NCBI GenBank assembly: GCA_002255585.1
Contig: NCBJ01000001.1
Span: 1-49,986 of the forward strand
DNA length: 49,986 nucleotides
Reading direction: 5' to 3'
From: Parcubacteria group bacterium 21-54-25
GTDB taxonomy: Bacteria; Patescibacteriota; Minisyncoccia; Phycocordibacterales; Phycocordibacteraceae
The notes below the pieces were generated by a model. It did not search any database, had not been told where the DNA came from, and worked only from the letters and a program-made list of their open reading frames with translations. Below, one piece after another: positions 21,968 to 30,368 of this stretch. Positions within the stretch are counted from its first letter, which is position 1; every line of letters starts with the position of its first letter. Position numbers and translations under genes: made by a program.

Positions 21968-22753
21968 CTACCGTCCAAGTCCAGCATAAACCTCTGCTGA
22001 AAGTCGAGCGATGGTCAGCCATCCTGGATTATCCGGCTTGTAAGACACCATCGGGAGATCTTTCGAGAAGATCGCAATGACGTACGGTTGTTTAGTGAAC
22101 ACAATGCCGATGTCGTTACGGAGGCGGTCGTGCGACCCGCCCTTGTTGGCGGTTTCGAGCTTCGCGCCATCGCGTCGGGTATAGGGTAGTAGTCGCTTAA
22201 TGCCGAGTTGATTTTCGCACTCTTTCATGATTTGTAGCAACAGATCTGAGTGCTCTCGATTCAGATAGCGTGCGCTGTATATCCCCTCAAGCATGACCGC
22301 CATCTCTCGAGGGGTTGTAGCGCCAAAATCGAAATCGTCATCCTTGATACCGAGCTGAGTTTTTTGAAAACCAAGGGACGTTAGGTAATTGTTGATTTTG
22401 TCGGCGCCGTGAGCCTTCACCAATAGGTCCGCCGCAGTGTTGTCAGATACCGTCAGCATAAGGACGACAAGGTCTTTGAGCGTAAGCTCTACCCCGGGCG
22501 TCAGCCGTGACAGCACCCCTGAACCCGGCTGGTAATATTCAGCCGAAACCACAAATCTATCCTCAAGACGCGCTCCGTTCGTCTCGACGAGATATAAGAG
22601 ATACAGGGCAATTGGAACCTTGCCCACACTTGCGGCACGAAATTCCCCGTTAGCGTTATGCTCAAAAAGGAAGCCATTTCCAATTGGCTTTACGGCGGCT
22701 CCCCAGATGCCATCCGCTTTCCTCAGAATCTCATTTATCTTGTCTGTGTCCAT
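21968..22753 (-). CDS. Class A beta-lactamase-like serine hydrolase, cytoplasmic form
   Basis: A 261-residue protein with the three active-site signatures of the class A beta-lactamase/penicillin-binding fold: S42-VG-K45, S103-DN105 and TANKGGS in place of KTG. The omega-loop glutamate of true beta-lactamases is not obvious, although a TTPREMAVML segment occupies that area. There is no signal peptide (it begins MDTDKINEILRKADGIWGAA), which argues against a periplasmic drug-hydrolysing role. It may act as a peptidase or esterase. Substrate unknown. Confidence 0.85.
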   Translation of the reverse strand: MDTDKINEILRKADGIWGAAVKPIGNGFLFEHNANGEFRAASVGKVPIALYLLYLVETNGARLEDRFVVSAEYYQPGSGVLSRLTPGVELTLKDLVVLMLTVSDNTAADLLVKAHGADKINNYLTSLGFQKTQLGIKDDDFDFGATTPREMAVMLEGIYSARYLNREHSDLLLQIMKECENQLGIKRLLPYTRRDGAKLETANKGGSHDRLRNDIGIVFTKQPYVIAIFSKDLPMVSYKPDNPGWLTIARLSAEVYAGLGR

Positions 22754-22818
22754 GCCGGGCTCCTTTTATAGGTGCATCATAACTCCGAGTGCTATACTAG
22801 GCGATTCTGCCTCAGACA

Positions 22819-22999
22819 TCAAACTCGTTCATAGTTGGCAATCAAATTCAGTTTCTCCTTCACGCCCACCGTGTACTCTGGATCTGATAGCATGTCGATG
22901 TAATCGACGGCTAAATCAGTCGCACCTTTCCAGTCTTTGTTCACGCATTCGTTACGGAAGAGCCAGTGGCAGGTCGCGAGCGAGACGTTCTTTTTGCTA
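22819..22999 (-). pseudogene. Short fragment without start, 3' end of an unknown gene
   Basis: The minus frame reads KNVSLATCHWLFRNECVNKD, then WKGATDLAVDYIDMLSDPEY and ends with ANYERV and TGA (22819-22821). The composition is protein-like, but a TAA precedes it and no ATG is in place. It overlaps the mscL promoter. It is probably a gene remnant. I do not recognise the family. Confidence 0.35.
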
Positions 23000-23003
23000 T
23001 ACT
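22998..23003 (+). promoter_or_regulatory. -10 box of mscL
   Basis: TATACT lies six bases before the ATG at 23010, in the context TTTTTGCTATACTG shared with the VP2 promoter. No Shine-Dalgarno site fits in the gap. Confidence 0.6.
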
Positions 23004-23009
23004 GTTACC

Positions 23010-23426
23010 ATGACTCTTCTACAGGAGTTTAAGACGTTTGCTCTTCGCGGGAACGCGATCGATCTGGCTATTGGCGTGGTCATCGGTGCCGCGTTTAACA
23101 ACGTGGTCACCTCGCTTGTAAATAACATCATCATGCCGCCAGTCGGTCTTCTCATGGGGGGTATAGATTTTACCCATCTCGCCCTTCCTCTTGGTGGCAA
23201 GTCCATACTTACGTATGGGCTTTTCGTGCAGGCACTCATAAACTTTCTAATTGTTGCGATCGCACTATTCGTCATCATTCGATTTCTCAATCGTATTTCT
23301 CATGCGCTTCCGCACCAGCAACCAGCAGCGACACCAGCGAAGAAGAGCGATGAACTTCTCGTACTAGAAGACATACGGAGCATTCTTGCGAAAGAACCAG
23401 CTGTTTCAGACAAAACCGTCGAGTAA
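23010..23426 (+). CDS. mscL: Large-conductance mechanosensitive channel
   Basis: A 138-residue protein with the MscL layout. The N-terminal amphipathic helix and first transmembrane helix read LLQEFKTFALRGNAIDLAIG and VVIGAAFNNVVTSLVNNIIM, with the gate glycines. A short loop, a second helix (LINFLIVAIALFVIIRFLNR) and a charged C-terminal bundle helix (DELLVLEDIRSIL) follow. It opens in the membrane under hypo-osmotic stress. Length is normal. It starts directly after a TATACT box. Confidence 0.95.
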   Translation: MTLLQEFKTFALRGNAIDLAIGVVIGAAFNNVVTSLVNNIIMPPVGLLMGGIDFTHLALPLGGKSILTYGLFVQALINFLIVAIALFVIIRFLNRISHALPHQQPAATPAKKSDELLVLEDIRSILAKEPAVSDKTVE

Positions 23427-23499
23427 CGATTGCGGCGGCGCTTTTCTACGGTGGATACCGCTACAGTTCAAACCTTTTCTATGCCACCGCACACGGATT

Positions 23500-23838
23500 T
23501 CAGTTCAATAATTGAGCCAATAGAACGGCCTCGTTGTGCTCTTCATCTTTAGCGGCATAAATAAGGGTGACCGTTTGCCGTGCACCCATAGCACGCAGCT
23601 CCTTTACCCGTGACTGCTTCTTTTGCAGCTCTGCCAAGTATTTTCGCTTGAAACCGGCCCACTTTTTCGGATCATGATTAAACCACTTTCGTAGTGCAGT
23701 AGACGGCGCTAGTTCTTTTTCCCAACAGTACAGCTGCAGTTTCTCTTTAGAAACGCCTCGTGGCCACAAGCGGTCGACCAATATGCGGCGGCCATCCTTG
23801 GACGAAGCACTTTCGTATGCGCGTTTAATCTGTATCAT
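23500..23838 (-). CDS. DUF488 family protein
   Basis: I start at ATG 23838 (MIQIKRAYESASSKDGRRIL), which matches the usual DUF488 N-terminus. The longer frame to 23979 adds sequence with no family match. The conserved blocks are VDRLWPRGVSKE, LAPSTALRKWFNHDPKKW and TLIYAAKDEEHNEAVLL. The fold is small and soluble; the function is not established. TATAAT and TATACT boxes lie 14 and 5 bases before the ATG. Confidence 0.88.
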   Translation of the reverse strand: MIQIKRAYESASSKDGRRILVDRLWPRGVSKEKLQLYCWEKELAPSTALRKWFNHDPKKWAGFKRKYLAELQKKQSRVKELRAMGARQTVTLIYAAKDEEHNEAVLLAQLLN

Positions 23839-23972
23839 GCTCAGTATAGTAATTATACCAAGAGCTCTTCTTGTTCCGGTCGTGCATTTGAGAGTCTGAT
23901 AGGATATCGAGATACCACACAGTGCGATTAGTTGCCACCCTCGCCTTTTGTAATTATAAAAAGAATCAACAC

Positions 23973-24212
23973 ATGCCACACACCGAAACTCGTAAACGAT
24001 CTATCGCAAAATCTATCTCATGGCGTATTGTCGCAACCATTCTCACGTTGACGACTATATGGTACGTGACGAGGGTAGTGGCGGCTTCAATAGAAATCAC
24101 GTCACTCACCGCGGTTTTAAGCACCGTCGTGTACTACTTTCACGAGCGCGCTTGGAACCGCTCTTCATGGGGGTTGGTGGCTGCCGCACCACAGAATGCA
24201 AAAACACCATGA
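23973..24212 (+). CDS. DUF2061 small membrane protein
   Basis: A 79-residue protein starting at ATG 23973 (MPHTETRKRSIAKSISWRIV). Two membrane helices (ATILTLTTIWYVTRVV and ITSLTAVLSTVVYYF) are separated by a short loop, followed by FHERAWNRSSWG. The SISWR and FHERxW motifs define DUF2061. The function is unknown. The upstream frame from 23922 is not needed. Confidence 0.85.
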   Translation: MPHTETRKRSIAKSISWRIVATILTLTTIWYVTRVVAASIEITSLTAVLSTVVYYFHERAWNRSSWGLVAAAPQNAKTP

Positions 24213-24268
24213 TCCATGGTGTTTCAGGTTCGTAGCGCCATAGGCACGCTCTATGCTACGCTCTTGGC

Positions 24269-24952
24269 ATGTCTAACGTGAAAGAACTTCTGGTTGGTAT
24301 CGTGCTCGTGTTTCTGCTTGGCGTGAGTGGATTTTTATACCGTACGGCAATGGAGCAACCGTTTCCTGGCGGCTCAGGCGTTGCTGCTTGTACGCTTGAG
24401 GCGAAAATATGCCCAGACGGGACGACCGTTGGGCGCACCGGTCCTTCGTGTACGTTTGCATCATGCCCGCTACCAAACGTTGCGGTGTCGAGTGCCGGTA
24501 TCGCATTCGTGCTACCGGCAGGATACGCGCTCATCGCGACAAGCTCCTTGTCTGGCACAAGCATTGCCGCCGCCTACGACACGACCGCTCCTACGAGCGC
24601 AAGCACCACAGCGACTCTGTTCATACGCGACTATGCGATACCGACAGGGGAGAGCGCAGCGCAGGTAATGCTCGACACCGCAACACTTGACCCGTCAGGA
24701 CGCTCGCCAACGTCGATGAGCCAATTTGCAACGACGACCATAAGCGCGCACACATTCCAGCGTATCCAGATCGGACGGTTCGAAGGACAAGTGCAGACCG
24801 CATACTATCTGCCGCGTGCGCACGACGTGCTTCGTTTTGACGTGACTGAACGCAACGTCGCCAACTGGACAGACCCGACGCTTGTGGTGGACAAGCTGCC
24901 TGGGCACATCGCGCTTCGCGCGCTCCTCGCCACGCTTAGCGTTGGTCCGTAA
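24269..24952 (+). CDS. Membrane-anchored protein with Cys-rich Kazal-like segment
   Basis: A 227-residue protein. An N-terminal membrane anchor (LLVGIVLVFLLGVSGFLY) is followed by a cysteine-rich segment CTLEAKICPDGTTVGRTGPS then CTFASCP, a short motif I recall as common in Parcubacteria envelope proteins. The remaining 170 residues are mostly beta with many Thr, Ser and Ala and no recognisable domain. It is probably exported with the bulk outside. A TATGCT box lies shortly before the ATG. Confidence 0.75.
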   Translation: MSNVKELLVGIVLVFLLGVSGFLYRTAMEQPFPGGSGVAACTLEAKICPDGTTVGRTGPSCTFASCPLPNVAVSSAGIAFVLPAGYALIATSSLSGTSIAAAYDTTAPTSASTTATLFIRDYAIPTGESAAQVMLDTATLDPSGRSPTSMSQFATTTISAHTFQRIQIGRFEGQVQTAYYLPRAHDVLRFDVTERNVANWTDPTLVVDKLPGHIALRALLATLSVGP

Positions 24953-25011
24953 CTAAAGTCGGGGGACAGCGGTTATAATAGACAAGCGTATATCCATAAC
25001 ATATCTAATCT

Positions 25012-25800
25012 ATGTCTGACATGCCAAACAACGTTCCTGGCGAGCACAGCGTTCGGTGGCTGCGCATCGCGGGAGTAGTGGCCCTGGCGCTCCTTTCTCT
25101 TTTCCTGCTCGTGGAGACCGTTGCGGTCATAGACAGTCTCGGCCGTCCGTCAAACGCGGCCGCAGACACAATCACCGTTTCTGGAGAAGGGAAAGCAGCA
25201 GCCGCTCCTGATACTGCAACCATTAGCTACACCGTTACCAAGACGGCGCCGCAGGTTTCTGAAGCGATGGCTGCCGCAACAAAAGTTGAGAATACCGCGC
25301 TCGCGTTTCTAACACAGCAAGGGGTTGCAGACAAGAACGTTCAAACAGCTGGCTACTCAATAAATCCGCACTACGAGTACCGTCCATGCGTTTCGGGCGT
25401 GTGCTCACCAGCAAAAGTTACCGGCTACGATGTATCACAAACCGTGTCAGTAAAAATTAACGATCTCGCCAAAGTCGGAACAGTGATCGGTGGTTTGGGA
25501 GGCGTGGGCGTGACAAACCTTTCCGGCCCTAATTTTGTGGTAAACGATCCGACTTCGCTTGAAGACCAGGCGCGCGCCGAAGCCATTACAAAAGCAAAAG
25601 CACAAGCCGAAACGATTGCTAAAGAGCTCGGCGTGCGTCTTGTGCGCATCGTGAATTATTCGGAGACACCAAACAATCCACGCCCCATTCGCTACAGCGT
25701 GGCCGCCAGTGCGACAGGCGCTGAAGTCAGTACGCCGTCAGTGCCGATCGGAGAGAATGAGTACACGGTAAACGTCTCGATCACCTACGAAATTCGTTAA
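25012..25800 (+). CDS. SIMPL-domain (DUF541) exported protein
   Basis: A 262-residue protein with one N-terminal membrane helix (IAGVVALALLSLFLLVETVA) and a SIMPL domain: ITVSGEGKAAAAPDTATISY, KVENTALAFLTQQGVADKNV, DVSQTVSVKINDLAKVG and a terminal YTVNVSITYEIR. A small insertion holds two cysteines (YRPCVSGVCSP) that could form a disulfide. The family is periplasmic or surface-associated and is linked to oxidative stress in some bacteria. TTATAATAG (24972-24980) upstream is a likely -10. Confidence 0.9.
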   Translation: MSDMPNNVPGEHSVRWLRIAGVVALALLSLFLLVETVAVIDSLGRPSNAAADTITVSGEGKAAAAPDTATISYTVTKTAPQVSEAMAAATKVENTALAFLTQQGVADKNVQTAGYSINPHYEYRPCVSGVCSPAKVTGYDVSQTVSVKINDLAKVGTVIGGLGGVGVTNLSGPNFVVNDPTSLEDQARAEAITKAKAQAETIAKELGVRLVRIVNYSETPNNPRPIRYSVAASATGAEVSTPSVPIGENEYTVNVSITYEIR

Positions 25801-25817
25801 TTGCGTGTACCACATCT

Positions 25818-25852
25818 ACCACCCCTCAACGCCTCTGGCGCTGGGGGGTGGT
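25818..25852 (+). terminator. Intrinsic terminator after the SIMPL gene
   Basis: ACCACCCC pairs with GGGGTGGT around an inner CGC/GCG stem, followed by TATTTG. It separates the SIMPL gene from the secE promoter, which begins four bases later. Confidence 0.65.
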
Positions 25853-25855
25853 TAT

Positions 25856-25884
25856 TTGACACTCACAGCCGCACGTACTAATAT
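25856..25884 (+). promoter_or_regulatory. Consensus sigma-70 promoter of secE-nusG-rplK
   Basis: TTGACA (25856-25861), 17 bp, TAATAT (25879-25884). This is the clearest full promoter in the window. Transcription should start near 25891, leaving a leader of about 45 nt before secE. Confidence 0.8.
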
Positions 25885-25894
25885 ACACAGTAAG

Positions 25895-25916
25895 AAAGCC
25901 CGTGGGGCTTTTTTAA
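25895..25916 (+). other. 5'-terminal hairpin of the secE leader
   Basis: AAAGCCC, GTG, GGGCTTT followed by TTT begins about four bases after the predicted transcription start. That is too close to the start for normal termination. It would form a hairpin at the mRNA 5' end, possibly protective or used in attenuation. Confidence 0.55.
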
Positions 25917-25935
25917 TTTGGAAACGAAGATAATC

Positions 25936-26121
25936 ATGAACGCACTGTTTACCTACCTCAGAAATGTTCGCGCCGAACTCGCGCACGTCACCTGGCCCTC
26001 TACGCGTCAGGCGATTGCGCACACACTTATTGTGATTGGTATTTCGATAGTAACGGCACTGCTCGTTGGCCTGCTCGATTACGTTTTCACAAGCGGCGTC
26101 GGTCGTCTGGTCGGCGGGTAA
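25936..26121 (+). CDS. secE: Preprotein translocase subunit SecE
   Basis: A 61-residue protein starting at ATG 25936 (MNALFTYLRNVRAELAHVTW). It has the amphipathic helix with the conserved HVTWPSTRQA, then one membrane helix (LIVIGISIVTALLVGLLDYV). This is the short single-helix form. SecE clamps SecY in the protein export channel. It lies directly upstream of nusG, as in most bacteria. Confidence 0.93.
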   Translation: MNALFTYLRNVRAELAHVTWPSTRQAIAHTLIVIGISIVTALLVGLLDYVFTSGVGRLVGG

Positions 26122-26140
26122 TGCAACGCGTCCTCTCCCT

Positions 26141-26710
26141 ATGACTCCCGTCACACACATTATTGATGAGACTCAGTCGTCTCCCGAAGACGCGCGCTGG
26201 TACGCTATCCACACATACGCCGGATATGAAAACGCAGTCGAGCGCAATCTAAAACAACGTGTCGAGTCGTTTGGTATGGGGGATAAGATTTTCGAGGTCG
26301 TTGTGCCGACCGAGAAGAAGATTCGCGTTAAAAGTGGCAAACGCGTTATCGAAGAAGAAAAAATTTATCCGGGCTACATTCTCGTGCGCATGGTCGTTGA
26401 TGATGATTCGTGGTTCGTTGTGCGAAATACGCCACGCGTAACGGGCTTTGTTGGCGCGGGCACCACCCCCGTGCCTATGGACGAAACGGAGGTGAAATCT
26501 CTCATGGGTCGCATGACTGCCGAAGCACCAAAACATAAGATCGATTTGGTAAAGGACGATCCGGTGGTCATTGTCGACGGTCCCTTTAAGGATCTTGAGG
26601 GCAAGGTGGGCGCAATAGACGAGGACCGTGGCAAGGTAAAAGTCATGGTCGCTATGTTTGGTCGCGAAACGCCGGTCGAACTCGACTTTTTGCAAGTGCG
26701 TAAGCTCTAG
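26141..26710 (+). CDS. nusG: Transcription termination/antitermination factor NusG
   Basis: A 189-residue protein from ATG 26141 (MTPVTHIIDETQSSPEDARW). The NGN domain (WYAIHTYAGYENAVERNLKQ, then EEEKIYPGYILVRM and RNTPRVTGFVG) is followed by a KOW domain (VIVDGPFKDLEGKVGAIDED). It binds RNA polymerase at the clamp and couples transcription to translation or Rho. It is 19 bp after secE and 18 bp before rplK. Confidence 0.97.
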   Translation: MTPVTHIIDETQSSPEDARWYAIHTYAGYENAVERNLKQRVESFGMGDKIFEVVVPTEKKIRVKSGKRVIEEEKIYPGYILVRMVVDDDSWFVVRNTPRVTGFVGAGTTPVPMDETEVKSLMGRMTAEAPKHKIDLVKDDPVVIVDGPFKDLEGKVGAIDEDRGKVKVMVAMFGRETPVELDFLQVRKL

Positions 26711-26728
26711 TGTAAAGTCTCATCGTAT

Positions 26729-27148
26729 ATGGCAACTGTTACAAAAAAAATAAAACTCCAGATTCCGGCCGGCAAGGCGACCCCTGCGCCGCCGGTAGGT
26801 ACTGCTCTTGGTCCGGCGGGTATCAATATTGGCGATTTCGTAAATAAATTCAACGAGGCTACACGTGATCGCATGGGCGATATAATCCCGGTGGAGATCT
26901 CGGTCTACAACGACCGTACGTTCGACTTCATCATGAAGACGCCACCGGCCTCGCGTCTCATTCTGAAAAAGCTTGGTATGGACAAGGCCTCGCAGAAGCC
27001 CGGCCATTCGAAAGCAGGCACTATAAATAAAACGCAGGTGCGCGAGATCGCCGAGCAGAAAATGCCTGACCTCACCGCCGCATCGCCCGAAGCCGCCGAC
27101 CGTATCATCGAAGGCACCGCGCGCTCCATGGGCATTGAGGTGAAATAG
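26729..27148 (+). CDS. rplK: Large-subunit ribosomal protein L11
   Basis: A 139-residue protein. The N-terminal domain has the proline-rich loop [20 protein letters not shown] and the C-terminal rRNA-binding domain ends [20 protein letters not shown] plus RSMGIEVK. It forms the GTPase-associated centre with 23S rRNA. The usual neighbour rplA (L1) does not follow; a terminator does. Loss of L1 is recorded in some CPR lineages. Confidence 0.97.
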   Translation: MATVTKKIKLQIPAGKATPAPPVGTALGPAGINIGDFVNKFNEATRDRMGDIIPVEISVYNDRTFDFIMKTPPASRLILKKLGMDKASQKPGHSKAGTINKTQVREIAEQKMPDLTAASPEAADRIIEGTARSMGIEVK

Positions 27149-27180
27149 ACTCCCTGCTCGGAAACCGGAAATAGAATAAA

Positions 27181-27206
27181 AACAGCGCCGTACAGCGCTG
27201 TTTTGC
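27181..27206 (+). terminator. Terminator after rplK
   Basis: AACAGCGC, loop CGTACA, GCGCTGTT, then TT. It closes the secE-nusG-rplK operon. Confidence 0.8.
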
Positions 27207-27278
27207 AATACAAGGGATCCTCCTGTAGTCTTCAGTCCAGACGCACCTCGTCAGTCCAACCTCTGGAGGAGAAAGGCC

Positions 27279-28328
27279 ATGTTCAAGCGTATTGTGGAAG
27301 GTCTAGCAAGCGCCCAGGTTACTTGCGATAGTGAGTACCGGGGCTCGCGTTTGGTGACGGTCGAGGTTGAATTTCCTCGCCCCTACCTGGCCGAGTTCAA
27401 CACACACACCCGTTTCTCACGCAATTCTGCCAGTTCCCGGGCGATTCCGGTATGGAAACGCATCTTCACCGTGCTTGACCGTCCGTACATACCGAATTCG
27501 TTTGGTATGAACAAGTCGGGAATGCAGGCCGGCGGAGATTTGTCGAAAACCGATCAAGAGAACGCTATCAAGAACTGGCTTGTTGGACGCGACATCGCTG
27601 TTGTGCAGGCGTCCTCTCTCTCTGGCGGGTATGAAGAAATCTTGGGCGCAGCAAAGAAAGCAGGACGTCTTGAGGAAGGGGAACACTTGTGTACCGCCAT
27701 AAATGAGATCATTGACCGGTATGGCTTACGTCATCACTTTTTCGAGCAGGGGCAGGGCGCGCACAAACAGCATGCGAATCGCGTTCTGGAGCCCTATTCG
27801 TTCCACACCGTTGTGGTGACGGCGACGCACTGGCGGAATTTCTTTGGGTTGCGAGCGAGCAACAAGGCTCAGCCCGAAGCGCAGGACTTCGGTATCGCCA
27901 TCGCGAAAGCTATGATGGGCAGCATCCCGCGAGAACTTTCTACGGGTGAGTGGCATTTGCCATACATTCGGCAAGAAGATCGTGACGAGGTCTCTGATCA
28001 GCTTATCCTCGCGAAAGCTTCCGCTGGTAAGTGCGCACGCACAAGTTATCTTACTCACGATGGCATTCGCTCTGTCGACAAGGATGTTGAACTGGCCGAA
28101 GGTCTGCAGCGCAATGGCCACATGTCCCCCTTTCAGCATCCGGCTCGACCGAGGGAGAAGGGGGACCAGGAAGGTTCACAGGGGAATTACTCGCCTGTGT
28201 GGACACAGTATCGCAAACTACTTCCGGATGAAGGAGATTTCACCAAGCTCGTGTCTAGAGAAGATCTTCTTCAGGGATGCCGGGGGGACGAGGCGCTTCT
28301 GGAGTTCATCCTCTCGTTCCCCGAGTAA
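27279..28328 (+). CDS. thyX: ThyX-like flavin-dependent thymidylate synthase, long form
   Basis: A 349-residue protein preceded by a strong Shine-Dalgarno site (GGAGGAGAAAGGCC then ATG). The segment EFNTHTRFSRNSASSRAIPV corresponds to the ThyX signature RHRxxSxNExSxR, but the two arginines of RHR are not in place (T-H-T). Later QHANRVLEPYSFHTVVVTAT and LRASNKAQPEAQDFGIAIAK match ThyX substrate and FAD site regions. Thymidylate synthases of this type make dTMP from dUMP with FAD, NADPH and methylene-tetrahydrofolate. It begins a cluster with tmk and a dCTP deaminase. The protein is longer than typical ThyX (about 220-250), with extra middle and C-terminal sequence. Confidence 0.8.
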   Translation: MFKRIVEGLASAQVTCDSEYRGSRLVTVEVEFPRPYLAEFNTHTRFSRNSASSRAIPVWKRIFTVLDRPYIPNSFGMNKSGMQAGGDLSKTDQENAIKNWLVGRDIAVVQASSLSGGYEEILGAAKKAGRLEEGEHLCTAINEIIDRYGLRHHFFEQGQGAHKQHANRVLEPYSFHTVVVTATHWRNFFGLRASNKAQPEAQDFGIAIAKAMMGSIPRELSTGEWHLPYIRQEDRDEVSDQLILAKASAGKCARTSYLTHDGIRSVDKDVELAEGLQRNGHMSPFQHPARPREKGDQEGSQGNYSPVWTQYRKLLPDEGDFTKLVSREDLLQGCRGDEALLEFILSFPE

Positions 28329-28351
28329 TTATGTTTTACGTCTTACTTCAT

Positions 28352-28376
28352 GCGGCAGCTCCGGCTGCCGCGTTTT
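28352..28376 (+). terminator. Terminator after thyX
   Basis: GCGGCAGC, TCCG, GCTGCCGC followed by GTTTTC and further T. Confidence 0.8.
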
Positions 28377-28439
28377 CTTTTTGGCGCAGTCGCGTATAAT
28401 CTCGAAAGATCCTGACACCACTGTGCGGAGGTAAATGAC

Positions 28440-29078
28440 ATGAGCAAAAGAAAGGGTACGTTCATCGCGTTTGAGGGTGGTGATGGGTCCGGAAAGGACA
28501 CGGTCATTGCGGAGCTGCGACGACAATACGCAGATCGTGACGACCTTGTGTTTACACGCGAGCCGGGCGGTACGGTGATCGGTGAGAAGGTGCGCGAACT
28601 GCTGCTTTCGAAAGACACGACCGGCATGAGTTTCAAGACAGAACTCCTGCTATTCCTCGCGGCTCGTGCGCAACTACTCAATGAAGTTATCATTCCTGCG
28701 CTTCAGGCAGATAAGACGGTTGTGGCAAATCGTTTTGGTCTCTCGACCATCGCGTACCAAATTTACGGGCGCGGACGAGAAGAACATCTCCCGTTCCTGC
28801 AAAGCGCCAGTGCCTTTGTTGTCGGAAAGTGGGCACCGGATGTGTACATTCTGTTAGACGTGCCGCCGACAGTCGGCCTGGCGCGTGTCGCAAGCCGAGC
28901 AGAGGAGACGACTCGTTTCGATGATGAAAGGCAGGCTTTTCATGAACGCGTGCGCAACGGGTACTTGAAGCACGTCAGTAATATGAACACTCAGTACGTG
29001 CAGATTGTCGATGCTTCAGAGCCGCTCATCCAAGTACAAAAAAAGGTTAACTCGATCTTTGCTCAGCACTATCAGTAA
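28440..29078 (+). CDS. tmk: Thymidylate kinase
   Basis: A 212-residue protein with the P-loop FEGGDGSGKDT (residues about 11-21), the dTMP-binding segment FTREPGGTVIGEKVRELLLS and a DR(Y/F)-like segment VVANRFGLSTIAYQ in which the usual Asp before Arg is Asn. It phosphorylates dTMP to dTDP with ATP. The ATG at 28440 follows GGAGGT with good spacing, and a TATAAT lies at 28396-28401. With the upstream ThyX and the downstream dCTP deaminase it completes a route from dCTP to dTDP; the dUTPase step is not encoded here. Confidence 0.92.
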   Translation: MSKRKGTFIAFEGGDGSGKDTVIAELRRQYADRDDLVFTREPGGTVIGEKVRELLLSKDTTGMSFKTELLLFLAARAQLLNEVIIPALQADKTVVANRFGLSTIAYQIYGRGREEHLPFLQSASAFVVGKWAPDVYILLDVPPTVGLARVASRAEETTRFDDERQAFHERVRNGYLKHVSNMNTQYVQIVDASEPLIQVQKKVNSIFAQHYQ

Positions 29079-29082
29079 CACA

Positions 29083-29106
29083 GAGGCGCTCTCGATAGAG
29101 CGCCTC
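29083..29106 (+). terminator. Terminator after tmk
   Basis: GAGGCGCTC, TCGATA, GAGCGCCTC followed by an AT-rich tail ATTATTTATTTT. Confidence 0.75.
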
Positions 29107-29193
29107 ATTATTTATTTTGTTGGAGGTTTGTAGATAATCCTGAATTGGCGTATAGTCGCGGCAGATTCCTGGTTACTTTGGGAGGACAATGCA

Positions 29194-30297
29194 ATGTCAA
29201 GAATTGGTGTGTTGCCAAAGCAGATGCTTCGAGAACTGATTGATAACCATCATGTAGACGGTATCAAGGAAGAACACCTTAATCCGGCGTCTATAGATCT
29301 ACCGCTTGACGACGAAGCGTATCGTCTGGAGAGTATCTTCCTACCATTGCGTGGCGAGCGGATTCGTGACTTGCTCCACCTCGTTGGTGCGACGCCGCAC
29401 AACTTCAATAACCCGCTTGAAGTAGGTGTACCGTACCTCATTCGTGTTGCAGGAAAGAAGTGGGAATTGCCGAGCGTTGTATATGGTTATGCAAATCCAA
29501 AATCATCCACAGGACGCAACGCCTTTTTTTGCAGAGTCGTCGCGGACGGGGTCGACATGTACGATGCGCTCATTGGGCCGAGCTGGAGAGGAGAGCAGTG
29601 GGTGCTCGCTCGTCCGGATTGCATTCCCGTGCTCGTGCAACCCGGCTTAGCCGTTTCTCAGATGCGGTTTTTTGACGGTAAATCATTTCTCGACAACATA
29701 CATGCTGAATTTGCTATCAACGAGACTGGGCTTATCTTCGGCGAAGATGGGAAGAAAGTGCCATTACCGAACGCGCGTATGCATTCGGATTCGTTCTTAC
29801 TCACACTTCACGTCAATGGCGGCACAGCCCATCTGCGTAAGGGCGGTTTCTACATCATGACGACTGTCGAACCGGTCCTTGTTCCGCCGAATTTTTCAGC
29901 AGAACTTCGCGCAATTGATCCGAGACTTGGCGAATTCCGTTCCCATTCGGCCGGGTATATCGATCCAGGGTGGGGGTATGGAAAGAGTGGAGAGGCTGGT
30001 GGGCGGCCTATCACACTCGAGATTACTCCCCAGGAAGACATGCTGGTTCGTCACGGACAGATCATTGCGCGCATTCGCTTCGAGCACATGAAGGAAGTTC
30101 CAGAAGTTCTTTATGACGCGGCCGCATCGAACTACACTGATCAACATACGGCCCGGCTCTCAAAACACTTCAAGAAGGTGGACGATTCAGACATAATCGG
30201 GTGGGAATGTCGTGGAACTCGTAAGGTGCTTGATCTCAGCAAGGTTAACTACTACGAGCCCGCAGACTTCTTTAGTCCAGTTCGAGCAATTAAATAA
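29194..30297 (+). CDS. dcd: dCTP deaminase, long two-domain form
   Basis: A 367-residue protein that appears to be two dUTPase/Dcd-fold domains in tandem. The first has LNPASIDLPLDDE and a central VYGYANPKSSTGRNAFFCRV. The second has SAELRAIDPRLGEFRSHSAG, then YIDPGWGYG and GGRPITLEI. Standard Dcd is about 190 residues and trimeric; a long form of this kind is known in some other bacteria. It converts dCTP to dUTP, feeding dUMP to ThyX. A TATAGT box and the Shine-Dalgarno GGGAGGA precede the ATG. Confidence 0.88.
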   Translation: MSRIGVLPKQMLRELIDNHHVDGIKEEHLNPASIDLPLDDEAYRLESIFLPLRGERIRDLLHLVGATPHNFNNPLEVGVPYLIRVAGKKWELPSVVYGYANPKSSTGRNAFFCRVVADGVDMYDALIGPSWRGEQWVLARPDCIPVLVQPGLAVSQMRFFDGKSFLDNIHAEFAINETGLIFGEDGKKVPLPNARMHSDSFLLTLHVNGGTAHLRKGGFYIMTTVEPVLVPPNFSAELRAIDPRLGEFRSHSAGYIDPGWGYGKSGEAGGRPITLEITPQEDMLVRHGQIIARIRFEHMKEVPEVLYDAAASNYTDQHTARLSKHFKKVDDSDIIGWECRGTRKVLDLSKVNYYEPADFFSPVRAIK

Positions 30298-30315
30298 TAG
30301 TTGAGTGGTTTGTTG

Positions 30316-30346
30316 CCCGCGACGGCGTAGCTGTCGCGGGTTTTTT
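30316..30346 (+). terminator. Terminator after dcd
   Basis: CCCGCGAC, a 9-base loop, GTCGCGGG, then six T. Confidence 0.9.
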
Positions 30347-30368
30347 CTTTTTGTGCAAAAATGTGGGC

